Source: an uncultured Methylophilaceae bacterium
GTDB lineage: Bacteria; Pseudomonadota; Gammaproteobacteria; Burkholderiales; Methylophilaceae
Assembly (NCBI GenBank): GCA_903899965.1
Contig: CAIULB010000036.1
Location: 1-46,522 of the forward strand
Length of the DNA: 46,522 nt
Direction of reading: 5' to 3'
Position numbers and translations under genes: made by a program. The notes under the pieces are model-generated. The model made no database searches. It was not told the origin of the DNA and saw only the letters and a program-made list of their open reading frames with translations. This document shows, one piece after another, positions 20,096 through 29,258 of the stretch (position 1 is the stretch's first letter; every line of letters begins with the position of its first letter).

Positions 20096-20100
20096 ACAAC

Positions 20101-20685
20101 ATGAAACAAGACGACCAACACTTAATCGAAGTTTGCATCTCATCTGAAGTGGTTTTGGATGGTGGGATGATGCGCGTCAAGCGTGACCAGGTACGCTTAC
20201 CCAGTGGCAACCAAGGTCAGCGTGAGTTTATTTTGCATCCAGGCGCCGTCCTCGTTATTCCGATACTTGAGAACGGGAACTTGCTACTTGAACGCCAGTT
20301 CCGTTACCCGCTCAACCGCGTGTTCGTTGAGTTGCCTGCGGGCAAGATCGACCCGGGCGAGGACGTCCTGCTAACTGGTCAGCGCGAGCTCTTAGAGGAG
20401 ACCGGCTATACCGCAAAAGAGTGGATTTACCTTGGCTTGCAGCATCCATGTATCGGCTACTCTGATGAGGTCATTTATATGTTCCTCGCTAAAGGGCTTG
20501 AAGCAGGGAGTGCCCATTGCGATGAAGATGAGGCTTTAGAACTTTTTGAGGCGAGCTTGGATGATTGTCTCCAAATGGTCGCCACTCAGCAAATCACCGA
20601 TGCTAAAACGATTCTCGCATTACTGTATGTCGAGAAGTATTTGCATGGCGCTTGGCCCGCCTTATCTTTAAACGAATCGCCTTAA
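20101..20685 (+). CDS. Nudix hydrolase, ADP-ribose pyrophosphatase type
   Basis: 194 residues. A complete Nudix box GX5EX7REUXEEXGU is visible as GKIDPGEDVLLTGQ followed by RELLEETGY (about residues 81-103), the Mg-binding catalytic helix. The upstream REFILHPGAVLVIP and QFRYPLN segments are typical of NudF-like ADP-ribose pyrophosphatases, which split ADP-ribose to AMP and ribose 5-phosphate. It starts five bases after the lipoprotein gene and is probably co-transcribed. Exact substrate is inferred from subfamily resemblance. Confidence 0.85.
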   Translation: MKQDDQHLIEVCISSEVVLDGGMMRVKRDQVRLPSGNQGQREFILHPGAVLVIPILENGNLLLERQFRYPLNRVFVELPAGKIDPGEDVLLTGQRELLEETGYTAKEWIYLGLQHPCIGYSDEVIYMFLAKGLEAGSAHCDEDEALELFEASLDDCLQMVATQQITDAKTILALLYVEKYLHGAWPALSLNESP

Positions 20686-20691
20686 AAAACA

Positions 20692-21534
20692 GTGGCCGCA
20701 AGAGTCCTGATTGTTGGTTGTGGTGATTTGGGTGTTGAGCTGGCTCGCCAGCTTCAAACTCAAGATTTCATTCCTATCGGCTTACGCCGTTCCTTTAATG
20801 CTGAGGCTTCATTTGAGTGCATTCAAGCTGATGTCACTCAGCCCGATTCACTTTCAGTTGTTTCAAGTTTAAATCCTGATTTTATAGTTTACTGCGTTGC
20901 GGCGAGTGCGCAGACCGATGAAAATTATCACCAACATTATGTCGAAGGCTTGCGTAATGTGCTTAACGCACTTGATGGTGCAATCAATCTCAAGCACGTG
21001 TTTTTTGTCTCGAGTACGAGAATGTATGGACAAACGACGGATGCCTTGCTTGATGAAAACGCCGTGCCTCAGGACATGGATTTTGGTGGACTACGGTTAT
21101 TAGAGGCAGAAAACCTACTCAAGCAAGCGGGTAAATCTTGGACGCATTCCGCATTGAGGCTAACAGGCATTTATGGGCCTGGTCGAAATCGCATGCTTAA
21201 CCTTGCGGTTAATTCATCTAATTGGCCCATACAAAATACTTGGTCTAACCGCATTCATCGCGATGATGCTGCGGCCTTTATTGTGTTCTTAATTCAGATG
21301 CTTTTGGATGGGCAATCAGTGCAAGACTGCTATGTAGTGACCGATAGCCGTCCTGTTTCTCAGTATGAAGTGTTGCATTGGATAGCATCGCAAATGGGCA
21401 TGGAAGTCGTAATTGAAATTTCAGCAGTTGTTGGTGGTAAACGCATGTCGAATCAGCGCATGTTATCGACGGGTTTTCTTTTGAAATATCCTGATTACAA
21501 AGCTGGCTATTTAGCCATGCTCAAAACTGCTTGA
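20692..21534 (+). CDS. NAD(P)-binding epimerase/dehydratase-like protein (extended SDR)
   Basis: 280 residues with an N-terminal Rossmann fold, VLIVGCGDLGVELARQL (residues 4-20). A substrate-side segment follows, FFVSSTRMYGQ, where the usual YxxxK catalytic pair is not clearly kept. The HSALRLTGIYGPGRN region is typical of YeeZ-like NAD-dependent epimerase-type proteins of unknown substrate. The start is GTG at 20692, six bases after the Nudix stop, without a clear Shine-Dalgarno sequence. The 3' end overlaps the convergent decarboxylase gene by 28 bases. Confidence 0.8.
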   Translation: MAARVLIVGCGDLGVELARQLQTQDFIPIGLRRSFNAEASFECIQADVTQPDSLSVVSSLNPDFIVYCVAASAQTDENYHQHYVEGLRNVLNALDGAINLKHVFFVSSTRMYGQTTDALLDENAVPQDMDFGGLRLLEAENLLKQAGKSWTHSALRLTGIYGPGRNRMLNLAVNSSNWPIQNTWSNRIHRDDAAAFIVFLIQMLLDGQSVQDCYVVTDSRPVSQYEVLHWIASQMGMEVVIEISAVVGGKRMSNQRMLSTGFLLKYPDYKAGYLAMLKTA

Positions 21535-23003
21535 GAAGCTAAATCTACATTCTCTAGCAACTCATCTAAATCTTGTTCTGTCGTAAATGGATTCATTAAT
21601 GTCGTGCGTAGCCACGTGATGCCATGCAAATCCACTTGGGTGATATGGAATTTTCCGCTTTGAATGATGCACTGACGAATGTTACTTTGGTGTTTGTTGG
21701 CTTGCGTTTGATTTGAATGATTTTTTAAATATCTAAAACAGACAATGTTCGTTTCAGGTGGCATTAACAATTCAAAATTACGCCGTTTCTGAATTTTTTC
21801 TGCGAAGATTTTAGCTTTAGCAAAAGCCTCATCAAGCAATGCGCCCATACCCTGTGAGCCGTATAAAGAAAATGCTGCCCAAAGCTTTAGCGCCATCATG
21901 CGCTTGGTGCACTCTAACGTGCGATAGCTCAGGTTGAAGGCTTCATCCTCATGACCATTGCCCTGGAAAAGATAGGATGCATCTTGGCTAAATGCCGCGT
22001 AACTATGATGTTCATCTCGGAACAGGACGGCAGAAACTGCAGCCGGCATATACATGAGTTTGTGACCATCCCATACGACTGAGTCAGCCATTTCAATGCC
22101 AGCTAGTTTCTCTCGATGGTTTTCTGAGAGCAATGCAGATGCGCCGTGAGCACCATCCACATGAAACCACAACCCATGGGTTGTGCAATAGTGTCCAATG
22201 GCCGAGAGTGTGTCTATGCTGCCGGTTGGTGTGCATCCTGCGTTAGCGACGACGGCGATGATTACTTCCTGATTCTCAATGCAGCGCTGATGTGCGCTCT
22301 TGAGCGCGCTTAGATCCAACCTGCCGCTTTCATCAGTTGCGATTTTAATCACGCTGTCGCACCCTAAGCCCATAATCCCCGCCGCACGTGACACAGAGTA
22401 ATGCGCATGCTCTGAAGCTAAGATTCTTAATGGGGGTTGCTGTGAAACGCCATCTTTCCAGATGCTGGATGATGGATTTGCTTTGCTGGAGCTAACTTGT
22501 CTTGCAGCTAACAAAGCAGTTAGGTTGGCTTGTGCACCACCAGAAGTCAGTACGCCGCCAGCATTTCCCCATGTTTCTGGATTAATCAAACTGCATAACC
22601 AACGAATGACTTGGCGCTCTAGCATGGTCGCGCTCGGGCCTGCCTCATAAACTGCCATCGCTTGGTTAGTCAGTGAAGCAACTAGGTCGCATAGCGCTGC
22701 TAAGGGGAGGGGGCTCGCAACCTGATGCCCCATGTTGTGAGGATGATGTATTGCGAGATTGTTGGGCAGAATTTCCTGCGAGAGTTTGTGGAGTAGCTCT
22801 TTTGGATTAATGGTAGGCTTCTTTGGTAAAGGCGCCTGCCATTTAAGGCTCTCAGTGCTCGGCGATTTCCAGTTCAAGACTTGCGCAGATCCGGCGAGGT
22901 TGGTGTCTAAATGTGCGGTTAATAAATCAATCAGCTGATGGCCGGTTTCAGAGAACTGGGCTGCATCAAACATCTCATTGATGATCGGGTTTGTGTGCTT
23001 CAT
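21507..23003 (-). CDS. Group II pyridoxal-phosphate amino-acid decarboxylase family protein
   Basis: 498 residues. The PLP site is clear: D283 in FHVDGAHGAS (contacts the pyridine nitrogen), H199/H201 in SEHAHYS (ring stacking region) and K315 in WDGHKLMYMP (Schiff base). The family contains aromatic amino-acid, glutamate and 2,4-diaminobutyrate decarboxylases as well as other carbon-carbon lyases; the substrate cannot be assigned. It starts three bases after the stop of the 2OG-Fe(II) oxygenase gene, so the two form a tight operon. The 3' end overlaps the convergent epimerase gene. Confidence 0.85.
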   Translation of the reverse strand: MKHTNPIINEMFDAAQFSETGHQLIDLLTAHLDTNLAGSAQVLNWKSPSTESLKWQAPLPKKPTINPKELLHKLSQEILPNNLAIHHPHNMGHQVASPLPLAALCDLVASLTNQAMAVYEAGPSATMLERQVIRWLCSLINPETWGNAGGVLTSGGAQANLTALLAARQVSSSKANPSSSIWKDGVSQQPPLRILASEHAHYSVSRAAGIMGLGCDSVIKIATDESGRLDLSALKSAHQRCIENQEVIIAVVANAGCTPTGSIDTLSAIGHYCTTHGLWFHVDGAHGASALLSENHREKLAGIEMADSVVWDGHKLMYMPAAVSAVLFRDEHHSYAAFSQDASYLFQGNGHEDEAFNLSYRTLECTKRMMALKLWAAFSLYGSQGMGALLDEAFAKAKIFAEKIQKRRNFELLMPPETNIVCFRYLKNHSNQTQANKHQSNIRQCIIQSGKFHITQVDLHGITWLRTTLMNPFTTEQDLDELLENVDLASQAVLSMAK

Positions 23004-23006
23004 CGC

Positions 23007-23642
23007 TTAGTTAACGCTGCGTGTTCTAAACCAGCCAGTTAAACTTATCCTCTCACGTTTGGCTGGTAGGACTTCATGTAAGAATTCTTCGGATAGAAAC
23101 ACGACTAAAGTGCCTGCCTGGGGCGTGATGTCGATGTAATTGTTTTGATTTTTTTGATCTAGGTACATCCTAAGTGCGCCGCCATCATCCTTGGTCCAAT
23201 CTTCATTTAGGTAGAGGATGCAGCTGACCTTGCGCTCATTTCGGCCAATGAATTGGTCAAAGTGTTTTTGGTAGCCCGCCCCTGGTGGGTATATAGCAAA
23301 GTGGCTTTCTAATTCAAAGAGCCCCAAAAAGAAACTTTTGTTGATCGCTTGTTGAAGCGAGGACATCGAATCTAGATAAATTTGTTCGATTTTGCATGCC
23401 TGACTAGCCTCTATCCAGTGGATAAAGTCACCCCTTAAGATTGAGTTATTTGTATTTTGCTTTGATAGGCCGGTCGCAGCCTTATGCATCTCTCCATTTT
23501 TTTGTAAGCTCTTTGCATGATGAGACAGTGCCTTGATTTCTTGTCCAGGAAGGAAGTTTTCGATCACTGCATACCCTTGATCAGAAAGGCGGTTGATGAT
23601 TGTTTCAGTTAGATTTTCTAAAGTAGGTGACATGTTGCCCAT
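23007..23642 (-). CDS. 2-oxoglutarate/Fe(II)-dependent oxygenase
   Basis: 211 residues if started at the ATG at 23642. The frame extends to a TTG at 23687, but that start would overlap the tRNA-Val promoter; another ATG lies at 23633. The double-stranded beta-helix iron site is visible as H127-x-D129 (KHFDQF) and H189 (EFLHEV), with R198 in RISLTGWF as the likely 2-oxoglutarate ligand. The fold resembles prolyl-4-hydroxylase-like/SM-20-like proteins. The substrate is unknown. The gene is the first of a pair with the PLP decarboxylase (three-base gap), suggesting sequential modification of one amino-acid-like compound. On the minus strand TATAAT at 23641-23646 overlaps the proposed start, so the 23633 start with a very short leader is possible. 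Confidence 0.8.
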   Translation of the reverse strand: MGNMSPTLENLTETIINRLSDQGYAVIENFLPGQEIKALSHHAKSLQKNGEMHKAATGLSKQNTNNSILRGDFIHWIEASQACKIEQIYLDSMSSLQQAINKSFFLGLFELESHFAIYPPGAGYQKHFDQFIGRNERKVSCILYLNEDWTKDDGGALRMYLDQKNQNNYIDITPQAGTLVVFLSEEFLHEVLPAKRERISLTGWFRTRSVN

Positions 23643-23669
23643 TATAGCTTGATGTGGACCAGGGTTGAT

Positions 23670-23698
23670 TTGCTTAATAGAGGTCAATGCGCTAGAAT
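23670..23698 (+). promoter_or_regulatory. Promoter of tRNA-Val
   Basis: TTGCTT (23670-23675), a 17-base spacer and TAGAAT (23693-23698). Transcription would begin about 20 bases before the mature tRNA 5' end. Confidence 0.5.
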
Positions 23699-23724
23699 TC
23701 GCACCTCTTTAAAAGAGTATCAAT

Positions 23725-23801
23725 AGGCGGTTAGCTCAGTTGGTTAGAGCGCTTGGTCGACATCCAAGAGGTCAGCAGTTCGAATCTGCTACTGCCTACC
23801 A
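23725..23801 (+). tRNA. tRNA-Val (anticodon GAC), C at position 33
   Basis: A full 77-base cloverleaf: acceptor AGGCGGT/ACTGCCT, D stem GCTC/GAGC, anticodon stem CTTGG/CCAAG, T stem AGCAG/CTGCT, encoded CCA. The seven-base anticodon loop is TCGACAT, giving anticodon GAC for valine. Position 33, almost always U in tRNAs, is C here. A hairpin with a T run follows directly. Confidence 0.93.
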
Positions 23802-23804
23802 GTC

Positions 23805-23875
23805 ATTCATGAAGCCGTTAAACGGCTTTTTTCATTCTTAATTACTCAAAAATTAAATCTACTGTTCGATTGCCT
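23805..23875 (+). repeat. Direct repeat copy A: degenerate copy of the thrS leader and first codons
   Basis: This stretch matches 24896-24967 (copy B) almost base for base over the hairpin and the following ATTCTTAATT. After one single-base gap it matches again at TTCGATTGCCT, which in copy B is codons 4-7 of thrS. In copy A the thrS start is degenerate and leads nowhere. The two copies bracket about 1.0 kb with one secreted-protein gene. Confidence 0.8.
23812..23832 (+). terminator. Intrinsic terminator behind tRNA-Val
   Basis: Arms AAGCCG and CGGCTT separated by TTAAA and followed by a run of six T bases. It ends the tRNA transcript. Confidence 0.75.
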
Positions 23876-23945
23876 AAAACTACTCCCTAGCCAACTTGTG
23901 GTTTTAGAGTAAAATCATCTTAGGCACTTGTTTTGTTGAAAAATT

Positions 23946-24674
23946 TTGACTAATAACAAAAACATAAATTTTGGCTCTTTAATGTTGTTAGTTGTTTTAA
24001 CAACATCCTTCTCTCGTCAAAGTTTTGCCTATGATCCAAATTCGGTTAATGATCCAGCCATACTTCTAAAGCAAGAGCAAAATATGGAGGGGGTTAGGGA
24101 TCTTTCGCAATCCGGCCCTGAGATAGTCAGGATTGAGAAAGATAGTCGTGATCAGGTTAATGAAGATAATAACGTAACGACTACTCCTTTACAGCTAATA
24201 GAACCGCCTTCAGGTACTCAGTACACCTATAGTCTTAGTCAAGGTGGCGCTTACGAAGTATACCTTCCAAAAGATCGTGTGGATGTGCTTGAGTCTGACA
24301 AAACCGATACGCAGCTTGTCATTACAAGGCCTAACGATTCGTATGTCGTTGAAAAAGGCTACCAGATTGCCGTCAGGGGGATGTCTGTGATATTGACGCC
24401 AATCGATCAACTATCTCAAGAGTATGAAAAGCCCGGTGATCTTATTGGCCGTTCAGTTTTGACGGTTAAGGCGCCAAATGGCCCGATGGGTTTTACAATT
24501 GAAATGCGCACTGGCGGTTTAATCATTGAGCCAACATCAACAGATGCAGCAAGTTTTGTTGAGCAATATAAAATTGCAGTGATTGGCGCAGGTGCACTTG
24601 AGGTTATTAGCCGGCTTGGTATTCCAGCTGACATGGTTAGGACTATTTTCATTAATATTCCTGAATCCTTCTAG
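23946..24674 (+). CDS. Unknown secreted/periplasmic protein
   Basis: 242 residues from a TTG start; an internal ATG at 23982 is the alternative. The N-terminus is a signal peptide (K5, then LMLLVVLTT, cleavage likely after QSFA, before Y29). The mature part has a disordered, acidic segment (about 40-85) and a compact C-terminal half ending in INIPESF. No motif is recognised. The TTG is preferred because it supplies a basic residue before the hydrophobic core, but no Shine-Dalgarno sequence is seen. The gene is bracketed by the duplicated thrS leader, so it was probably inserted between tRNA-Val and thrS. Function unknown. Confidence 0.6.
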   Translation: MTNNKNINFGSLMLLVVLTTSFSRQSFAYDPNSVNDPAILLKQEQNMEGVRDLSQSGPEIVRIEKDSRDQVNEDNNVTTTPLQLIEPPSGTQYTYSLSQGGAYEVYLPKDRVDVLESDKTDTQLVITRPNDSYVVEKGYQIAVRGMSVILTPIDQLSQEYEKPGDLIGRSVLTVKAPNGPMGFTIEMRTGGLIIEPTSTDAASFVEQYKIAVIGAGALEVISRLGIPADMVRTIFINIPESF

Positions 24675-24895
24675 GAATTTTTCTAAGGGCATTTAATCTC
24701 CAACACTTTTAGTGTTTCTGCTATCAGGGAGTTTGTGAGGAAGTTTTTCAAGAGTTTTTGGGCGCAGACAATCTTTGACGGCAGCCCGCTTGTGAAGAGC
24801 CTGAAATTCCAACAGTTGCTGACGACGAGCTAAACTAACGCAAAAGGCCACTATTCCTTGCCGTATTGGGATAGCTGTGACAAAATAGCGCCCTA
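24675..24895. other. Intergenic region without recognisable gene
   Basis: Between the unknown secreted gene and the thrS leader. Short frames exist on both strands (minus 24693-24926; plus about 24690-24833), but none has a convincing start or a known motif. It may hold remnants of a degraded gene. A weak promoter for thrS may lie at its right end. Confidence 0.4.
24858..24886 (+). promoter_or_regulatory. thrS: Weak candidate promoter for thrS
   Basis: TTGCCG (24858-24863), 17-base spacer, CAAAAT (24881-24886); four of six consensus bases in each hexamer. If real, the terminator-like hairpin at 24903-24923 would be in the thrS leader and could act as an attenuator. Confidence 0.3.
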
Positions 24896-24967
24896 ATTCA
24901 TGAAGCCGTTTTACGGCTTTTTTCATTCTTAATTGGTCAAAAAAATATGCCTATTATTCGATTGCCT
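24896..24967 (+). repeat. Direct repeat copy B: thrS leader and first codons
   Basis: Functional counterpart of 23805-23875. Identity is near perfect from ATTCATGAAGCCGTT to ATTCTTAATT, with the hairpin loop and a few later bases changed. The copy continues through the thrS start codon into TTCGATTGCCT. Confidence 0.8.
24903..24923 (+). terminator. Terminator-like hairpin in the thrS leader
   Basis: Arms AAGCCGT and ACGGCTT around TTT, followed by T residues, only 23 bases before the thrS start. It either ends transcripts arriving from upstream or works as an attenuator of thrS. Confidence 0.6.
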
Positions 24968-26863
24968 GATGGCTCAGAACGTAGTTTTGAAAATGCTGTG
25001 ACGGTTGCTGATGTTGCTGCCAGCATTGGTGCTGGATTAGCGCGTGCCGCCTTGGCTGGCAAGGTGAATGGCGCCTTGGTTGACACCTCATATTTGATCG
25101 AAGCGAATGCTGATTTAGCCATCATCACAGAGCGTGATGCAGAAGGCGTGGATATCATCCGTCATTCAACAGCCCACTTACTGGCTTATGCGGTAAAAGA
25201 GTTGTTCCCGGATGCGCAAGTGACCATTGGCCCTGTGATCGATAACGGCTTCTATTATGACTTTTCTTATAAGCGCGCCTTTAACCCTGAAGATTTGATC
25301 GCCATTGAAAAGAAAATGGCGGAGCTCGCTAAAAAAGATGAGCAAGTGACGCGCAAAGTGTTGCCGCGTGACGAGGCCGTGGCTTACTTTAAATCAATTA
25401 ATGAGCACTATAAAGCAGAGATCATTGAATCGATCCCTGCTGACCAAGATGTATCACTTTACACCGAAGGTGGCTTTACTGACCTTTGCCGTGGTCCACA
25501 CGTGCCATCTACAGGCAAGTTAAAAGCATTTAAGTTAATGAAGCTTGCTGGCGCTTATTGGCGTGGTGACTCAAGTAACGAAATGTTGCAACGTGTTTAC
25601 GGTACCGCTTGGGCAAAAAAAGAAGACTTGGATGCATACTTATTCCAGTTAGAAGAAGCTGAGAAGCGAGACCACCGTAAATTGGGTAAGCAACTCGATT
25701 ATTTCCACATGCAAGAGGATGGCCCAGGCATGGTGTTCTGGCATCCGCGTGGCTGGTCCCTATGGCAAGAGATCGAGCAGTATATGCGCGCTAAGTTTGT
25801 GGAGTACGGCTATCAAGAGGTGCGTACTCCGACCATCATGGATAAGACCTTGTGGGAGAAATCAGGCCACTGGGAAAACTACCGTGACAATATGTTCACA
25901 ACCAGCTCTGAAAATCGTGATTACGCAGTTAAGCCGATGAACTGTCCAGGCCATGTGCAAATTTTTAATAGCGGCCTACATAGCTATCGTGACCTGCCGC
26001 TACGCTTGGCTGAGTTTGGCTCATGTCACCGTAATGAGCCATCAGGCTCATTGCACGGCTTGATGCGTGTGCGTGGGTTTACGCAAGATGATGCGCATAT
26101 TTTCTGTATGGAAAGCCAGATTGAAGAAGAGGTCGCGACCTTTATTCAAATGCTTTATAAAGTGTATGGTGATTTCGGCTTTAGTGATGTGTTGGTGAAA
26201 CTATCAACTCGCCCTGAAAAGCGTGTGGGCTCTGATGAGACTTGGGATCAGGCTGAACAAGCTTTGGCTGCAGCACTCACACAAAATAACTTGGCGTTTG
26301 ATTTGCAGCCAGGCGAGGGTGCTTTTTACGGCCCGAAAATTGAATTTACATTAAAAGATAGCCTGGGCCGTTTATGGCAGGTAGGTACTATCCAGTTAGA
26401 CTTTAATTTGCCTGTACGCTTAGGGGCTGAATATGTGGCAGAAGATAACTCACGTAAGCACCCTGTCATGTTGCACCGCGCCATTGTGGGCTCTATGGAG
26501 CGCTTCATTGGCATTTTGATTGAAAACTATGCCGGTGCGATGCCAGTTTGGCTCGCGCCAGTGCAAGCGATGGTGCTTAATATTTCTGATGCACAAGCCG
26601 AATACGTCACGCAAGTTGTTGCGGAATTGAAGAAAAATGGCTTTAGAGTTGCGTCGGACTTGAGAAATGAGAAGATTACCTATAAAATACGCGAACATAG
26701 CTTGCAGAAATTGCCTTATTTGCTAGTGGCAGGTGAGCGAGAAATGCAAAGCGGACAAGTGGCCGTGCGTACCAGAAAAGGCGAAGACCTAGGTTCTATG
26801 CCAGTGCAAGCGTTTATAACGCTCTTGCAAGGTGAGGTTGAAGCTAAAGGTAGCGCGGCTTAG
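24947..26863 (+). CDS. thrS: Threonyl-tRNA synthetase
   Basis: 638 residues, normal for ThrRS, which charges tRNA-Thr and edits mischarged serine. In order: N-terminal TGS domain starting [14 protein letters not shown], the editing/SAD domain ([19 protein letters not shown], later [13 protein letters not shown]), the class II catalytic core ([12 protein letters not shown] with the zinc cysteine, [20 protein letters not shown] motif 2, [16 protein letters not shown] motif 3) and a C-terminal anticodon-binding domain. The ATG at 24947 matches the conserved N-terminus, but no Shine-Dalgarno sequence precedes it. It heads the translation operon with infC 50 bases downstream. Confidence 0.96.
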   Translation: MPIIRLPDGSERSFENAVTVADVAASIGAGLARAALAGKVNGALVDTSYLIEANADLAIITERDAEGVDIIRHSTAHLLAYAVKELFPDAQVTIGPVIDNGFYYDFSYKRAFNPEDLIAIEKKMAELAKKDEQVTRKVLPRDEAVAYFKSINEHYKAEIIESIPADQDVSLYTEGGFTDLCRGPHVPSTGKLKAFKLMKLAGAYWRGDSSNEMLQRVYGTAWAKKEDLDAYLFQLEEAEKRDHRKLGKQLDYFHMQEDGPGMVFWHPRGWSLWQEIEQYMRAKFVEYGYQEVRTPTIMDKTLWEKSGHWENYRDNMFTTSSENRDYAVKPMNCPGHVQIFNSGLHSYRDLPLRLAEFGSCHRNEPSGSLHGLMRVRGFTQDDAHIFCMESQIEEEVATFIQMLYKVYGDFGFSDVLVKLSTRPEKRVGSDETWDQAEQALAAALTQNNLAFDLQPGEGAFYGPKIEFTLKDSLGRLWQVGTIQLDFNLPVRLGAEYVAEDNSRKHPVMLHRAIVGSMERFIGILIENYAGAMPVWLAPVQAMVLNISDAQAEYVTQVVAELKKNGFRVASDLRNEKITYKIREHSLQKLPYLLVAGEREMQSGQVAVRTRKGEDLGSMPVQAFITLLQGEVEAKGSAA

Positions 26864-26913
26864 CTTTTTATAAAAACGCTCGATATGAAGCGAAAAATTT
26901 TGGAGAATTTGCG

Positions 26914-27438
26914 ATAGCTCAAGACAAAGAAGTAAGAATCAACGGTGACATAACAGCACAAGAGATTCGTTTGGTAGGCGTGGATAATGAGCCGCTCGGT
27001 ATTGTTTCATTGAGTGAAGCGCTCGCTAAAGCGGAAGAGATTGATATCGATTTGGTAGAAATCGCACCGCAAGCAACCCCGCCAGTGTGTCGTTTGATGG
27101 ATTACGGTAAGTTTAAATACGCCGAGAGCAAACGTCAGCACGAAGCTCGTCTTAAGCAGAAGCAGGTTCAAGTAAAAGAAATTAAGTTCCGCCCAGGTAC
27201 CGATGATGGCGATTACAACATCAAGGTGCGGAATATTATTAAGTTTATTCAAGACGGCGATAAAGCAAAGATTACTTTGCGCTTTAGAGGTCGTGAAATT
27301 ACGCATCAAGAACTCGGCTTGGCCTTGTTGAAGCGTGTTGAAGCAGACTTGAAAGAATATGCAGTGGTTGAGCAATTCCCTAAGATGGAAGGCCGCCAAA
27401 TGGTGATGGTATTATCACCGCTTAAAAAGGCTAAGTAG
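26914..27438 (+). CDS. infC: Translation initiation factor IF-3, apparent AUA start codon
   Basis: 174 residues if begun at ATA 26914. IF-3 binds the 30S subunit and checks start codon and initiator tRNA. The conserved N-terminus of the family ([19 protein letters not shown]) begins right after this ATA, and GGAG at 26902-26905 lies eight bases before it. No ATG, GTG or TTG exists upstream in frame; any later start would delete the conserved RINGDI segment. E. coli infC uses AUU so that IF-3 can limit its own synthesis; AUA would do the same. Other family blocks, [26 protein letters not shown] and [10 protein letters not shown], are intact. Confidence 0.93.
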   Translation: MAQDKEVRINGDITAQEIRLVGVDNEPLGIVSLSEALAKAEEIDIDLVEIAPQATPPVCRLMDYGKFKYAESKRQHEARLKQKQVQVKEIKFRPGTDDGDYNIKVRNIIKFIQDGDKAKITLRFRGREITHQELGLALLKRVEADLKEYAVVEQFPKMEGRQMVMVLSPLKKAK

Positions 27439-27557
27439 TTTAGCTTTAAAGAATACAAACGCACGAAAGTGGGTTTTAAAGAAGTAGTACCAAGCTGTAG
27501 CGTCGCGGCCAAAGGCATGCCCGAACGCTCTTTTTAATGTTCCTTTAGGAGAAAAAA
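27439..27557 (+). other. Leader region of rpmI-rplT, candidate L20 autoregulatory site
   Basis: 119 bases between infC and rpmI with a strong AGGAG (27547-27551) before the rpmI ATG. In E. coli the same interval holds the RNA fold by which L20 represses rpmI-rplT. The segment contains complementary pieces (GGCATGCC at 27512-27519 is a palindrome), but I cannot fold it reliably by eye. No protein gene is seen here. Confidence 0.35.
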
Positions 27558-27755
27558 ATGCCAAAAATGAAGACCAAGAGCAGCGCTAAAAAGCGCTTTA
27601 AGTTCTTAGGTAATGGCAAGGTAAAGCGTACGCATTCGCACCTTCGTCATATCCTGACTAAGAAGACCACCAAGCAAAAGCGTAAACTACGCGGCACGGC
27701 GATCATTTCCCCAACTGATGTCAAGCGCGTCCGCGCAATGATGCCAACACAATAA
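27558..27755 (+). CDS. rpmI: 50S ribosomal protein L35
   Basis: 65 residues, the standard length. The very basic N-terminus [20 protein letters not shown] and the [11 protein letters not shown] segment identify L35 of the large ribosomal subunit. AGGAG lies six bases or so upstream of the ATG. It is followed after 11 bases by rplT; the pair is co-translated and in relatives is repressed together by L20. Confidence 0.97.
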   Translation: MPKMKTKSSAKKRFKFLGNGKVKRTHSHLRHILTKKTTKQKRKLRGTAIISPTDVKRVRAMMPTQ

Positions 27756-27766
27756 GGAGATAGATT

Positions 27767-28126
27767 ATGCCTAGAGTCAAACGTGGTGTCATAGCTCGCG
27801 CTCGTCACAAAAAAGTTTTAAACGCTGCCAAGGGTTACCGTGGTCGTCGTAAAAACGTTTACCGTGTTGCCAAGCAAGCGGTAATGAAGGCTGGTCAATA
27901 CGCTTATCGTGACCGTCGTCAAAAGAAACGTCAATTCCGTACATTGTGGATCGCGCGTATTAACGCTGGTTCACGTGAATGTGGTTTGACATACAGCCGT
28001 TTCATGAATGGTTTGAAGAAAGCCGCGATTGAAGTGGATCGTAAAGTATTAGCTGACTTAGCAGTGTTTGATAAACCAGCATTTGCAAAATTCGTTGAAT
28101 TAGCAAAAGCTGGCCTCACAGCTTAG
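27767..28126 (+). CDS. rplT: 50S ribosomal protein L20
   Basis: 119 residues, standard. The starting segment [20 protein letters not shown] and the [20 protein letters not shown] block identify L20, an early assembly protein that binds 23S rRNA and, in relatives, represses the rpmI-rplT mRNA. AAGGAG precedes the start. A strong terminator follows, separating it from pheS. Confidence 0.97.
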   Translation: MPRVKRGVIARARHKKVLNAAKGYRGRRKNVYRVAKQAVMKAGQYAYRDRRQKKRQFRTLWIARINAGSRECGLTYSRFMNGLKKAAIEVDRKVLADLAVFDKPAFAKFVELAKAGLTA

Positions 28127-28137
28127 TTAGGGTAGTC

Positions 28138-28168
28138 AAAAAAAGGAGGCTTCTGGCCTCCTTTTTTT
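28138..28168 (+). terminator. Strong intrinsic terminator after rplT
   Basis: GGAGGC (28145-28150), loop TTCTG, GCCTCC (28156-28161), preceded by A bases and followed by seven T bases. It lies between rplT and pheS, so it may reduce read-through (attenuation) from the ribosomal protein genes into pheST. Confidence 0.9.
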
Positions 28169-28212
28169 ATTTAATCTTTACCATTAAACTGGTAACTAGC
28201 TGACTTTGATAA

Positions 28213-29256
<1,044 letters not shown>

Positions 29257-29258
29257 AT

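Noticed and set aside
24693-24926. Minus-strand frame of 77 codons between the unknown secreted gene and thrS
   Set aside because: No motif, no Shine-Dalgarno sequence, and it includes the thrS leader hairpin. It may be a relic, but cannot be called a gene.
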